Shown one piece after another: positions 1-9,385 of a DNA stretch of 64,000 nt. The notes under the pieces were generated by a model. That model saw only the letters and a list, made by a program, of their open reading frames with translations, did no database searches and was not told the DNA's origin. Within the stretch, counting starts at the first letter, position 1; each line of letters opens with the position of its first letter. The position numbers and the translations under genes were made by a program. Source of the stretch: Minicystis rosea (GTDB taxonomy: Bacteria > Myxococcota_A > Polyangia > Polyangiales > Polyangiaceae); NCBI GenBank assembly GCA_001931535.1, contig CP016211.1, positions 10,338,377 to 10,402,376 of the forward strand, written 5' to 3'.

Positions 1-2
1 TC

Positions 3-3000
3 GATTGGCGACAGTGGATGTGGGAGGTGCATCTCCCCGGCCTCGAGAAGTGGGTCTACCCGCTCATCGAGGAGAAGATGCAGAAGGAGCTCAAGCCGCT
101 CCGCGCCTACGACACGCTCCTCGATCTGCTCGACGAGATGGCCGAGCGCTACGACCACGCGGTCGCGCTCCAGCAGCTCACCGACGACGGCCTCACGCGC
201 ACGAGCTTCCGCGAGTGGCGCGATCAGGCTACGGCCACGGCCGCGCGCCTCGCCGCCGTCGGCGTGAAGCCCGGCGATCGCGTGCTCCTCACGGGGCAGA
301 ACCAGCCGGGCTGGCCGATCGCGTACTTCGGCATCCTCCGCGCGGGCGCGGTCGCGGTGCCCGTCGATCCGGGGCTCGAAGGGCCGCAGGTGGTCAACAT
401 CCTCCGCTCCTCGGGCGCGCGCGTGGCGCTCTGGGATCACGGCGTGGAGAAGAAGAGCGGCGAGTGGGCGCGCGAGACGTTCCCCGACTTCCGCGCCTAC
501 GATCTCGCGACCTTCACCGACGGCCCGCTCGATCCGGGGCTCACGCCGCCCGCGTTCGTGCCGAAGGGCGCCGATCTCGCGAGCATCATCTACACGAGCG
601 GCACCACCGGCGATCCGAAGGGCGTCATGCTCTCGCATGGCAACTTCACCTCGCTGCTCGCGTCGATCGCCGCCATCTTCCCGCTGAAGGAGAGCGATCG
701 CATCCTCAGCGTGCTGCCGCTCCACCACACGTTCGAGTTCACGTGCGGCATGCTCCTCCCGCTCTCGCGCGGGGCGCGCATCATCTACCTCGACGAGCTC
801 AACGCGGAGCGGCTCGCGGAGGGCCTCTCGAAGGGCCGCATCACCGGCATGGTGGGCGTGCCCGCGCTCTGGCAGATGCTGGAGCGGCGCATCACCGCGC
901 GCGTGAAGGAGAACGGCCCGGCCGCGGCCATGGCCTTCGACTGGGCGCTCGAGCTGAACCGCATGCTCGGCAAGCAGCTCGGCATCAACGCCGGGAGGCT
1001 CTTCTTCGGGAGCGTGCACGATGCGCTCGGCGGCAACGCGCGCTTCCTCATCTCGGGCGGCGCGGCGCTGCCCAAGGGCACGGCGCAGCTCTTCCGCGGC
1101 CTCGGCCTGCCGCTCGCCGAAGGCTATGGTCTCACCGAGGCCGCGCCCGTGCTCACGGTCGCCAAGGCTTCGGTCAAGGCCAAGCCCGGCAACGTCGGCA
1201 AGCCCGTCCCCGGCGTCACCATCCGCATCCACAACCCCGACGATCGCGGCGTCGGCGAGGTCCTCGCGCGCGGCCCCAACGTCATGGTGGGCTACGCGAA
1301 CAACCCCGAGGCCACCGCGCAGACGATCGACGCCGAAGGCTGGCTCCACACGGGCGACCTCGGGAAATTCGACGATCGCGGGCAGCTCGTCATCGTCGGC
1401 CGGCAGAAGGACGTCATCGTCACGAGCAACGGCGAGAACGTCTACCCCGACGACGTCGAGACGATGCTCGGCAAGATCGACGGCGTGAAGGAGATCGCGG
1501 TCGTCGGCATCGACGACGGCAAGGGCGGCGAGCGCGTCGCGTTGCTCGCGGTGCCCGAAGGCGATCCGGAGCCGGAGCTCTCGTTCAACGCGCTCCCGCC
1601 GCCGTCCCGCGCCGAGCGGCACGAGCGCGCCATGACCGCGCTGCGCGACGCCTTCCAGAAGCTCCCGAAGCACTGCCAGCCCGCGGTGGTGCACCTCTGG
1701 GAGGCCGATCTCCCGCGCACCGCCACCCGCAAGGTGAAGCGCAGCGAGGTGAAGGCCGTGCTCGCCAAGCTGGCCAGCGCCACCGAGCTGCCGCGCGCGG
1801 AGGACGGCGGCACGTCGGCCGTGCGCCACGCGGTGGCCACCATCGCCAACAAGAAGCCGAGCGAGATCGGCGGCACCACGCGCCTCAAGGCGGATCTCGC
1901 CTTCGACTCGCTCATGGCCATGGAGCTCTCGGTCGCGCTCGAAGCGCAGGTCGGCCACCCGGTCGACAACACGCGCCTCGCCGCGTGCGAGACGGTCGCC
2001 GACGTCGAGCGCCTCGTGGGCGAAGGCGCCGGATCGTCGCCGAGCGCGCGCGCCGTGGAGTCCACCGAAGAGGAGCCGATCGTGCTGCCCGAGGCCGTCC
2101 GCGACGTGGCCAAGCGCGTGATGGGCTCCGTGCAGATGGGCTTCTACGAGAAGGTGATGAGCCCGCGCGTCTACGGCCGCGCGTACATCCCGCACAACCG
2201 CAACACCATCGTGGCCTCGAACCACTCGAGCCACCTCGACATGGGGTTCGTGAAGTACGCGCTCGGCACCTACGGCGAGGGCATCGTCTCGCTGGCCGCG
2301 CAGGATTACTTCTTCGAGAAGAGCCGCGTGCAGCGGGCCTTCTTCGAGAACCTGACGAACCTCGCGGCCTTCGATCGCAAGGGCGGCCTCCGCGGCGCGC
2401 TCCGCCAGGCGGGTGACATCCTCGATCGCGGCAAGACCGTGCTCATCTTCCCCGAGGGCACGCGCTCGCCGGACGGGAAGATCCACGAGTTCAAGCCCGT
2501 CATCGGTCACCTCGCGCTGGTGCACGAGATCGACATCCTCCCCATCTACCTCGGCGGCACGCGCGAGGCGCTCCCCAAGGGCGGCAAGATCCCGACGAAG
2601 CGCAACATCGTCGCGCGCATCGGCCCGCCGCTCGAGGTGAGCGAGCTCAAGCGGCTCACCGCGGGGATGAAGCTCGCGGTCGCGAGCCGCAAGGTCGCGG
2701 AGCTCACGCAGCTCGCGGTGACCACGCTGCGTGACGGCGGCGTCCTCGATCTGCGGCGCATGGAGAGCCTCGACGAGAAGGCCGTGATCAAGGAGCACCC
2801 GCTCGTCGGGCTCTTCCGCGAGCTCGAGACCAAGTACGTGCCCGGTCGCGTGCCCGCGCCCATCACGTACTACTTCACGCTCGGCGCCGAGAACGAGGCC
2901 AAGTGGACGCTCACGGTGAGCCCGGAGAGCTGCAAGGCCACGATCGGCAAGCCGCCGGGATCGCAGGCGGACTGCGTGCTCAAGACGACGCCGGAGATCT

Positions 3001-3119
3001 TCAACAAGATCGTCCGCGAGGCCTACACCCCGAGCCCGATGGAATTCATGACGGGCCTCGTGAAGTCGAACGACATCTCGCTCCTGCAAACCTTCCAGAA
3101 GGTCTTCGATCTCGCATGA
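3..3119 (+). CDS. Acyl-activating fusion: AMP-ligase, carrier domain, PlsC acyltransferase, SCP2 (5' end cut by window)
   Basis: Likely activates a fatty acid, loads it on its own carrier domain and transfers it to a lysophospholipid-type acceptor. Modules in order (residues counted from the ATG at 18): adenylation domain 20-580 with IIYTSGTTGDPKG at 190; carrier domain with the phosphopantetheine serine in FDSLMAMEL, Ser631; PlsC acyltransferase with NHSSHLD (H736, D741) and FPEGTRS at 811; a C-terminal SCP2-like lipid-binding segment from about 930. The frame is open to base 3 and the first in-window codons read as ordinary protein, so the true start probably lies upstream. The stop overlaps the next ATG (ATGA), implying coupling with the dehydrogenase. 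The modules are clear; the substrate and product are inferred. The layout recalls the multifunctional ether-lipid enzyme ElbD of Myxococcus, but orthology is not shown. Confidence 0.9.
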   Translation, partial: DWRQWMWEVHLPGLEKWVYPLIEEKMQKELKPLRAYDTLLDLLDEMAERYDHAVALQQLTDDGLTRTSFREWRDQATATAARLAAVGVKPGDRVLLTGQNQPGWPIAYFGILRAGAVAVPVDPGLEGPQVVNILRSSGARVALWDHGVEKKSGEWARETFPDFRAYDLATFTDGPLDPGLTPPAFVPKGADLASIIYTSGTTGDPKGVMLSHGNFTSLLASIAAIFPLKESDRILSVLPLHHTFEFTCGMLLPLSRGARIIYLDELNAERLAEGLSKGRITGMVGVPALWQMLERRITARVKENGPAAAMAFDWALELNRMLGKQLGINAGRLFFGSVHDALGGNARFLISGGAALPKGTAQLFRGLGLPLAEGYGLTEAAPVLTVAKASVKAKPGNVGKPVPGVTIRIHNPDDRGVGEVLARGPNVMVGYANNPEATAQTIDAEGWLHTGDLGKFDDRGQLVIVGRQKDVIVTSNGENVYPDDVETMLGKIDGVKEIAVVGIDDGKGGERVALLAVPEGDPEPELSFNALPPPSRAERHERAMTALRDAFQKLPKHCQPAVVHLWEADLPRTATRKVKRSEVKAVLAKLASATELPRAEDGGTSAVRHAVATIANKKPSEIGGTTRLKADLAFDSLMAMELSVALEAQVGHPVDNTRLAACETVADVERLVGEGAGSSPSARAVESTEEEPIVLPEAVRDVAKRVMGSVQMGFYEKVMSPRVYGRAYIPHNRNTIVASNHSSHLDMGFVKYALGTYGEGIVSLAAQDYFFEKSRVQRAFFENLTNLAAFDRKGGLRGALRQAGDILDRGKTVLIFPEGTRSPDGKIHEFKPVIGHLALVHEIDILPIYLGGTREALPKGGKIPTKRNIVARIGPPLEVSELKRLTAGMKLAVASRKVAELTQLAVTTLRDGGVLDLRRMESLDEKAVIKEHPLVGLFRELETKYVPGRVPAPITYYFTLGAENEAKWTLTVSPESCKATIGKPPGSQADCVLKTTPEIFNKIVREAYTPSPMEFMTGLVKSNDISLLQTFQKVFDLA

Positions 3120-4144
3120 GCCACGCTGAGACGGGCGCGCGCGCGCGCCCCAGAACCCTCGTCACCGGCGCGACCGGCTTCCTCGGCCGTCACCTCGTCA
3201 CCCAGCTGCGCGAGGCGGGCCATCCCGTGGTCGCGCTCTGCCGCAAGGACGAGCCCGCGCTCGCCGCGCTCGGCGTCGAGATCCGGCGCGGCGACATCCT
3301 CGACGGCGCGAGCGTGCGCGCCGCGGCCGAGGGCGCCGAGGTGCTCTTCCACTGCGCCGGCCGAGTCTCGCGCAAGCCCGAGGACGCGGAGGATCTCTTC
3401 CGCGTCCACGTCGAGGGCACCAAGGTCACGCTCGACGCGGCCCGCGTCGCCGGCGTGCGCCGCGTCGTCTACGCGAGCACGAGCGGCACGGTGGCGGTGA
3501 GCGAAGATCGCGACGACGTGCGCGACGAGACTGCGCCCGATCCCATCGAGCTCGTGGCCCGCTTTCCCTACTACCGCTCGAAGCTCTACGCCGAGCGCGC
3601 CGCGCTCGATCGAAGCGGCCCCTCGTTCCAGGTGGTGAGCATCAACCCCACGCTGCTCCTCGGCCCGGGGGACGTGCACGGCTCGTCGACCGGCGACGTG
3701 GTGAATTTCATCGAGAAGAAGGTCCCCTTCGTCCCGGCCGGCGGCATGAGCTTCGTCGACGCGCGCGACGTGGCGGCCACGATGATCGCGGCCATCGACA
3801 AGGGCCGCGCCGGCGAGCGCTACCTGCTCTCGGCGGTGAACCTCACCATCGAGGCCTTCTTCGCGCGCCTCGAGCGCATCTCCGGTGTCCAGGCTCCACG
3901 CGTGCGCACGCCGCGCAGCCTGCTGCTCGCGCGCGCCGGCTCGGCGCTCCTCGACAAGCTGCAAAAGCACGTCTCGATCGGCGCCGACCTCGATCGCGTG
4001 AGCGCCGAGATGGCCCAGTGCTTCTGGTACGTCGACCCGAGCAAAGCCAAGAACGAGCTCGGCTTCTCGCCGCGCGACCCGGGCGACACGCTGCTCGAGA
4101 CGGTGGACGATCTCAAAGCCCGCGGCATCGTCTGGCCGATGTGA
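3116..4144 (+). CDS. NAD-dependent epimerase/dehydratase family protein (extended SDR)
   Basis: A 342-residue extended short-chain dehydrogenase. The N-terminal Rossmann motif TGATGFLGRHLV begins at residue 17. The catalytic YxxxK is in YYRSK, with an STSGTVAV-type serine strand before it. The family includes 3-beta-hydroxysteroid dehydrogenase/isomerases, dihydroflavonol reductases and HpnA-like proteins; the substrate cannot be read from the sequence. The start is the ATG at 3116, which overlaps the upstream stop by four bases; a longer open frame reaches back to 2903 but lies inside the upstream gene. Coupling to the acyl-activating fusion suggests it oxidises or reduces a lipid intermediate of that enzyme. 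A two-hairpin intergenic repeat starts five bases after its stop. Confidence 0.9.
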   Translation: MSHAETGARARPRTLVTGATGFLGRHLVTQLREAGHPVVALCRKDEPALAALGVEIRRGDILDGASVRAAAEGAEVLFHCAGRVSRKPEDAEDLFRVHVEGTKVTLDAARVAGVRRVVYASTSGTVAVSEDRDDVRDETAPDPIELVARFPYYRSKLYAERAALDRSGPSFQVVSINPTLLLGPGDVHGSSTGDVVNFIEKKVPFVPAGGMSFVDARDVAATMIAAIDKGRAGERYLLSAVNLTIEAFFARLERISGVQAPRVRTPRSLLLARAGSALLDKLQKHVSIGADLDRVSAEMAQCFWYVDPSKAKNELGFSPRDPGDTLLETVDDLKARGIVWPM

Positions 4145-4148
4145 TCGT

Positions 4149-4256
4149 GATCGCGATGGGGCCGCAAGCGGCCCCAAACCCCGGGCCGGACGAGCCGGCC
4201 CTGATCTCACGACGGGGCCGCAAGCCGCTCCAAATCCAGGCCGAACGAGCCCGCCC
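4149..4256. repeat. Two diverged units of a dispersed two-hairpin intergenic repeat
   Basis: Unit 1 contains GGGGCCGCAAGCGGCCCC (7-bp stem, CAAG loop) followed by GGGCCGGACGAGCCGGCCC (7-bp stem, ACGAG loop). Unit 2, starting near 4203, is the same pattern with decayed stems. The same repeat occurs at 49843-50031 and 63431-63650. It lies directly after the stop of the dehydrogenase gene and could act as a transcript 3' end or a REP-like element. Confidence 0.8.
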
Positions 4257-4291
4257 GCCTGCTTGACCATCCCGCGGTAGCGCCCGACATG

Positions 4292-4314
4292 CTCCCTCGT
4301 TTTCACGGAGGGAG
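4292..4314 (+). promoter_or_regulatory. Hairpin covering the ribosome binding site of the carboxylic acid reductase gene
   Basis: CTCCCTC (4292-4298) pairs perfectly with GAGGGAG (4308-4314) around a 9-nt loop. The right arm is the Shine-Dalgarno sequence of the ATG at 4318. Folding of the nascent mRNA could limit initiation. The pairing is seen directly; the regulatory role is inference. Confidence 0.4.
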
Positions 4315-4317
4315 ACC

Positions 4318-7300
4318 ATGGATGTCCGGCGCGATCACGAAGAGCTGCTCCAGAAATCGCTCGATCGCCATCAGCGACGGATCGCCCAAGATCCCGAGCT
4401 CCAGCGATCCCTCCCCGTCCCCGAGGCCATCGCGAAGCTCTCCTCCGAGCCGCGATCGACCATCGAGACGGTGGCGCTCGCTTGCTCGCTGTACGCCGAT
4501 CGCCCGGCCCTCGGTGAGCGCGCGTCGGTCGTCGAGGACGGCAAGCGCCGCTCGCTCGCGCGCTTCGACACGCTGAGCTACGCCGACCTCTGGAGCCGCG
4601 TGCAGACGTTCGCGAGCGGGCTGCACCACGGCGGCTTGGTGGAGCCGGGCGATCGCGTCGCCATCTCCGGCTTCGCCAGCATCGATTGGGTCGTGGCCGA
4701 CCTCGCCTGCCTGTACCTCGCGGCCGTCTCGGTGCCGCTCCAGACGGGCATGCCCGCCGTCGATCTCCGCCAGATCCTCAGCGAGACCGAGCCCCGCGCC
4801 GTCGTGTGCAGCGCCGAGCAGCTCGACGCCATCGCCGCCGCGATCTCTGCGTCCCCGGCCGTGCGCAGCATCATCGTCATCGATCACGACGAGAAGGACT
4901 CCGCGCGCCACGAGGCGCTCACGGCGCGCATGGAGGCGCTGCGCGAAGCGCACGGCAAGGAGCTCGTTCTCCTGACCATGGAGGACGTCGCCCGCATCGG
5001 GCGGCAGCACGGCCTCGTGCCCAGCGTGGATCCAGCCGAGGGCCGCAACGAAGCCGATCCGCTCATGGCCATCCTCTACACCTCGGGCAGCACCGGCACG
5101 CCGAAGGGCGCCATGTTCCCCGAGAGCCTCATGCGCGAGCAGTGGCGCATCCAATCCAAGGAGCGCGTCCCCAACGTCGCGGCCATCAACATCTGTTACA
5201 TGCCGCTGAACCACGCGGCCGGTCGCTTCGAGGTGATGCGATCGCTCATGCACGGCGGCGTGCTCCACTTCGTCCAGAAGAGCGACATGAGCACGCTCTT
5301 CGAGGACATCCGCATCGTCCGGCCCACGCGCTTCATGTTCATCCCGCGGGTCTCGGCCATGATTTACCAGCACTACCAAGCCGAGCTCGTGCGGCGCGCC
5401 TTCGGCCTCGCGGACGACGCGCGGGAGCGCATGGCGGCCGAGATCTCCGCCGAGATGCGCTCCTTCCTCGGCGATCGCCTGGTCTATGGATTGACGGGCA
5501 CGGCGCCCACGGCGCCCGAGATCGTCTCGTTCCTGGAGCGGAGCTTCGAGATTCCCATCATCGATGGATATGGCTCCACCGAGGCCGGCATCATCAGCTT
5601 CGACGGTCGGATCGCGCACGACGAAGTCCTCGACTTCAAGCTCGCCGACGTCCCCGAGCTCGGTTATCGCCGGAGCGACAAGCCCCATCCGCGCGGCGAG
5701 CTCCTCGTGAAGATGCGCCAGCACGTGCCCGGGTATTACCGGAACGAAAAGGCCACGAACGATCTCTTCGACGCCGATGGATACCTCCAGACCGGCGACA
5801 TCGTGGCGCTGCACGGGCGAGACGAGATCGAGCTCATCGATCGCAAGAAGAACGTCCTCAAGCTCTCTCAAGGCGAGTTCGTCAGCACCGCTCGGCTCGA
5901 AGGGCTCTATGCCGCTCAAAGCCCCTTCATTCAACAGATCTACGTTCACGGCGACAGCATGCGTGCTTATCTCCTCGCCGTGGTCGTGCCCAATCGCGAG
6001 GCGGTCGCCGCCCGCCTCGGCGCCGCGCCCAGCGAGCATGCGATGAAGCACCTCATCCGCGGCGAGGTCGATCGCATCGCCCGCGAGGAGGGTTTGCAGC
6101 GCTGGGAGGTCCCGCGCGACTTCATCCTCGAGACGGCGCCCTTCACCCGGGAAAATGGTTTGCTGACCGCCAGCAACAAGCCCTCTCGTCCCAAGCTCAA
6201 GGAGCGTTATGGCGCGAAGCTCGGGCAGATGTTCGCGGAGATCGAGCGCACCCAAATCGAGAAGCTCGAGAAGCTCGAGCGCGAGCGCCGCAGCGGCAGC
6301 GTGTCCGAGCAGGTCATGCTCGCCATGGAGGTCACCCTCGGCATCGGCGACGTCGACGCGGGCCAGAGCTTCCTCGCGCTCGGCGGCGACTCGCTCTCGG
6401 CCGTGCGCCTCTCGTCCATCCTCGAAGAGCGCTTCGGCTTCGCGGTCCCCGTCGGCCTCATCCTCGATCCCACGAGCAACGTCCAAAGCCTGGTGAAGTA
6501 CGTGGAAGCGCGGGCCTCGGGCAGCGCGCGGGTCGTCTCGTTCGCGGAGATCCACGGCGCCGGCGCGACCGTCGTGCGGGCCTCGGATCTGAAGCTCGAT
6601 CGCTTCCTCACGGCCGAAGAAATCGAGGCCGTCGCGCGCGCCGCCCCGGTCTCGCCCGACGCGCGCGTCGTCTTCCTCACCGGGGCCAACGGCTTCCTCG
6701 GCCGCTTCCTGCTCCTCGATCTCCTGGGACGCTTGCCGCAGAAGGGCGGCAAGGTGGTTTGCGTCGTCCGCGCCGGCAGCGACGCCGAAGCGCTCGAGCG
6801 GCTCCACGCCGGATACCAGAGCGACTCGGGCCTCCATCAACGCTTCCAAGAGCTCTCGGCCAAAGGGCGCCTCGTGGCGCTCGCCGGAGATCTGATGAAG
6901 CCCCGATTCGGCCTCTCCGAGGAGGTGATGAACAAGCTCGCTCAGGAGGTGGATACCATCGTCCACAACGGCGCTCTGGTCAATCACGCCTTCTCCTATC
7001 AACAGCTCTTCGAGCCCAACGTGCTCGGCACGGTGGAGATCCTCCGCCTCGCCCTGCAGAAGCGCAGGAAGCGCATTGCCTACGTCTCCACCGTGGGCGT
7101 GGCCGCCGGCCGCGACGAGCGCACGCCCGTGCGTGAGAGCGAGGACGCGCTCTCGCTGTGGAAGGAGCGGCCCACCAATTCGGGTTATGCCGTCGGCTAC
7201 GCGACCAGCAAATGGGCCGGCGAGGTGCTGATGCACGACGCCGCCACCCGCTTCGAGGTGCCGATTGGCATCTTCCGGTGCAGCATGATCATGCCCCACC

Positions 7301-7893
7301 GCCGCTACGTGGGTCAGGTCAACACGGGTGATTTCCTCACCCGCCTGCTCGCGGGCGTGGTCTACACCCACACGGCGCCGCGCTCGTTCTACGAATCCGG
7401 CGGCGCGCACCATTTCGACGGATCCCCCGTCGATTTCGTGGCCCAGAGCATCGCCTCCGTGGCCGTCGCCATCGAGCGCGGCGCCGGCGTCGCCACCTAC
7501 CACGTGACCAACCCCCATTGGGGAGATGGGGTATCGCTCGACACCTTCGTGGATTGGATCCGGAGCGCCGGTTATCCGGTCATGCGCATCGACGATTACG
7601 GTCGCTGGTACGAGGCCTTTCAAGAGCGGCTCGAAGCGCTCCCCGCGGCGCAGAAGCAACGCTCGCCGCTGCCCATCATCCAGCAGTGGGCGCGGCCGGC
7701 GCGCAGCGATCAACGCTTCGACACCACCGAGCTCCAAGCGCGTTTGCGCGCGCTCGCCGCGCGCCCCAAAGCGAAGGTGGACGCGGTGTTTCCCCAGCTC
7801 ACCGAGGCATACATGCACAAGTACCTGGAAGACATGATGGCGGTGCACATCATCTCTGCGCCCGAGCGCGGCGCCGAGGTCGCCGCCGAGTAA
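4318..7893 (+). CDS. car: Carboxylic acid reductase (adenylation, carrier, thioester reductase)
   Basis: A 1,191-residue protein with the standard CAR layout, which reduces a carboxylic acid to the aldehyde using ATP and NADPH. The adenylation domain carries ILYTSGSTGTPKG at 252. The carrier domain has GGDSLSAVRLS with the phosphopantetheine serine at 692. The C-terminal thioester-reductase Rossmann domain has FLTGANGFLG near 787 and YATSK, with Y961 and K965 in the YxxxK catalytic pair. Length matches known CARs (about 1,170). It needs a phosphopantetheinyl transferase, not seen here. The start is supported by GGAGGGA just upstream. Next to the acyl-activating fusion and dehydrogenase, a fatty acid substrate leading to fatty aldehyde or alcohol is plausible but inferred. 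Confidence 0.92.
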   Translation: MDVRRDHEELLQKSLDRHQRRIAQDPELQRSLPVPEAIAKLSSEPRSTIETVALACSLYADRPALGERASVVEDGKRRSLARFDTLSYADLWSRVQTFASGLHHGGLVEPGDRVAISGFASIDWVVADLACLYLAAVSVPLQTGMPAVDLRQILSETEPRAVVCSAEQLDAIAAAISASPAVRSIIVIDHDEKDSARHEALTARMEALREAHGKELVLLTMEDVARIGRQHGLVPSVDPAEGRNEADPLMAILYTSGSTGTPKGAMFPESLMREQWRIQSKERVPNVAAINICYMPLNHAAGRFEVMRSLMHGGVLHFVQKSDMSTLFEDIRIVRPTRFMFIPRVSAMIYQHYQAELVRRAFGLADDARERMAAEISAEMRSFLGDRLVYGLTGTAPTAPEIVSFLERSFEIPIIDGYGSTEAGIISFDGRIAHDEVLDFKLADVPELGYRRSDKPHPRGELLVKMRQHVPGYYRNEKATNDLFDADGYLQTGDIVALHGRDEIELIDRKKNVLKLSQGEFVSTARLEGLYAAQSPFIQQIYVHGDSMRAYLLAVVVPNREAVAARLGAAPSEHAMKHLIRGEVDRIAREEGLQRWEVPRDFILETAPFTRENGLLTASNKPSRPKLKERYGAKLGQMFAEIERTQIEKLEKLERERRSGSVSEQVMLAMEVTLGIGDVDAGQSFLALGGDSLSAVRLSSILEERFGFAVPVGLILDPTSNVQSLVKYVEARASGSARVVSFAEIHGAGATVVRASDLKLDRFLTAEEIEAVARAAPVSPDARVVFLTGANGFLGRFLLLDLLGRLPQKGGKVVCVVRAGSDAEALERLHAGYQSDSGLHQRFQELSAKGRLVALAGDLMKPRFGLSEEVMNKLAQEVDTIVHNGALVNHAFSYQQLFEPNVLGTVEILRLALQKRRKRIAYVSTVGVAAGRDERTPVRESEDALSLWKERPTNSGYAVGYATSKWAGEVLMHDAATRFEVPIGIFRCSMIMPHRRYVGQVNTGDFLTRLLAGVVYTHTAPRSFYESGGAHHFDGSPVDFVAQSIASVAVAIERGAGVATYHVTNPHWGDGVSLDTFVDWIRSAGYPVMRIDDYGRWYEAFQERLEALPAAQKQRSPLPIIQQWARPARSDQRFDTTELQARLRALAARPKAKVDAVFPQLTEAYMHKYLEDMMAVHIISAPERGAEVAAE

Positions 7894-7967
7894 AGACATA
7901 CGCACTGGCGCCCCGCCGAAGGGCCTGTATCCTGGCTCTCGGATCATCATCCGAGGTGGGGGATCGC

Positions 7968-8522
7968 ATGCGCACGTCGCTCCAAACGGTGCTCGTTACA
8001 TCGACTGTCCTCGTGTGGGCTTCGGCGGCGCACGCCGAAGTCCCCGTCGCGCCCGGGCCGGCCCCGCAGCCGCCGGCCAGCGTTGCGCCCGGGGCGCCGC
8101 CGCCCACGCAGGTCATCATCGTGCCCAGCGCGACATCGACCTATGCGCCGCCGCAAGCCTATTACCTGCCTCCTTCCTACGGCGAGCCCCCACCGTACGA
8201 GCCGCCCCCGCGGGTGCGCCGTAGCACGGCCGCCATGACGGCCGGCGCCGCGCTCGTCGGGCTCGGCGGCGCCGCGTTCCTCACCGGCGTGGTGGTGTCC
8301 ATCAGCGCGGGCATCGGCGCGTGGGCACGCGCCTACGACAGCAATTGCACGTCCTTCGGCTGCCGTTCGAGCGAACGCGCGGGCCTCGGCCTTCTCATCA
8401 GCGGTCTCATTGCGGCCGGGGTCGGCATTCCCTTGTTGGTCTATGGCGCCAAGCGGGTGCCGGCGCGCTCGCTGGCGCGCGAGCCTGGGATCGTATGTGA
8501 CGGCTTCCACCTGACGTTCTGA
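7968..8522 (+). CDS. Hypothetical secreted/membrane protein with Pro-rich segment
   Basis: A 184-residue protein not assigned to a family. Residues 1-23 form a signal peptide ending in ASAAHA. Residues 25-85 are rich in proline and tyrosine. Two hydrophobic helices follow, about 93-120 and 140-160, separated by a short loop with two cysteines in CTSFGC. The C-terminal tail is basic. The ATG at 7968 is chosen because the signal peptide begins there; the open frame continues far upstream but overlaps the reductase gene. Proteins of this layout are common in myxobacteria, often near signalling genes; no function is inferred. Confidence 0.75.
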   Translation: MRTSLQTVLVTSTVLVWASAAHAEVPVAPGPAPQPPASVAPGAPPPTQVIIVPSATSTYAPPQAYYLPPSYGEPPPYEPPPRVRRSTAAMTAGAALVGLGGAAFLTGVVVSISAGIGAWARAYDSNCTSFGCRSSERAGLGLLISGLIAAGVGIPLLVYGAKRVPARSLAREPGIVCDGFHLTF

Positions 8523-8556
8523 TCGCGCCGCCGGCGGGCCTCTTCGGGAGAGAGGC

Positions 8557-9312
8557 TCACTGCGCGAAAGCGGCCCGGAGGCGCGCGAGGTCGTCACGCA
8601 GGCGGCGGCCGCCGGCCGCATAACGCTCTTCCATGTTCCGCGCCATCGCCCTGATGGTGGTCTTGGTCGCGTCCACCGAGCGGCCGGCGAACAGGCCTGC
8701 GCCCACGGCGTTCATCTTCACGAAGTTGTTGTAATAGAGCAGCGTGCCGTCGCCCTGCGGCTCGAAGATGGCTTGTCCGACGATGTCGTCGCTGTGGCCG
8801 CCGGTGCCGATCTTTCTCCACGTCACCGAGTAGCTGCCATCGGTGTTCTTCGCGAGCGTCTCCAAGAGCTCGTATTGCTCGTTGGAGAACACGGGGACGG
8901 CGATCTCGTAGAACACGCGCTGCACGCGGGGATCACCGTCGACCGCGGGATCTTTGACGATGGACTGGAGGAGGCCACAACAGTCTTTGAGATAGGCCGC
9001 CTGTCCACCGAAGTCGGTGAACACGGCCATGGCCACCTCCGGCGGGACGGCGACGAGCTGATACACCGTGACCGCGGGCCACTTCGATCCTTCCATCTCC
9101 TGCGTGCGAACGACCTGCGCACCGCGGTCGAGCGCCGCGCGGGAGCGGGCCGGGAGCCGATCGTAGAGGTTCGCGAGCGCGCTCGGCGCAGCCAGGGAAA
9201 CGGCGGCGGCGGCGAGCGCTGCCATGGCGAGCGCGCCCAGAGAGAGGCGCGCGCGCCGAGGGATCGTGAGGAGTCGTCGCGTAAGAGCGTGGAGGAGCGT
9301 GACAGGTTTCAT
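8557..9312 (-). CDS. SRPBCC-like (START/cyclase fold) exported protein
   Basis: About 251 residues from the ATG at 9312. The N-terminus is basic, then hydrophobic, and ends near SALA, a probable signal peptide. The remainder resembles the SRPBCC/polyketide-cyclase fold: a strand carrying VTVYQLVAVPPEVAMAVFTD, a middle region FYEIAVPVFSNEQYEL, then a WRKIGTGG strand and a C-terminal amphipathic helix. This fold binds hydrophobic ligands in a helix-grip pocket. The frame is open to 9501, but the upstream part overlaps the O-acyltransferase gene and is not protein-like. It lies 73 bases downstream of that gene on the same strand, so the two may be co-transcribed. The fold assignment is moderate; the ligand is unknown. 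Confidence 0.7.
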   Translation of the reverse strand: MKPVTLLHALTRRLLTIPRRARLSLGALAMAALAAAAVSLAAPSALANLYDRLPARSRAALDRGAQVVRTQEMEGSKWPAVTVYQLVAVPPEVAMAVFTDFGGQAAYLKDCCGLLQSIVKDPAVDGDPRVQRVFYEIAVPVFSNEQYELLETLAKNTDGSYSVTWRKIGTGGHSDDIVGQAIFEPQGDGTLLYYNNFVKMNAVGAGLFAGRSVDATKTTIRAMARNMEERYAAGGRRLRDDLARLRAAFAQ

Positions 9313-9385
9313 GGTCGTGCCCAGACGGGCAAGCGACAGGCCATGAAGGGTGCTTGTCGTCACGCACACGGTCATGCCGTGTGGC

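Noticed and set aside
4303..7950. 1,215-residue open frame on the minus strand
   Set aside because: Antisense to the CAR gene, whose motifs are complete; the minus-strand peptide has no domain.
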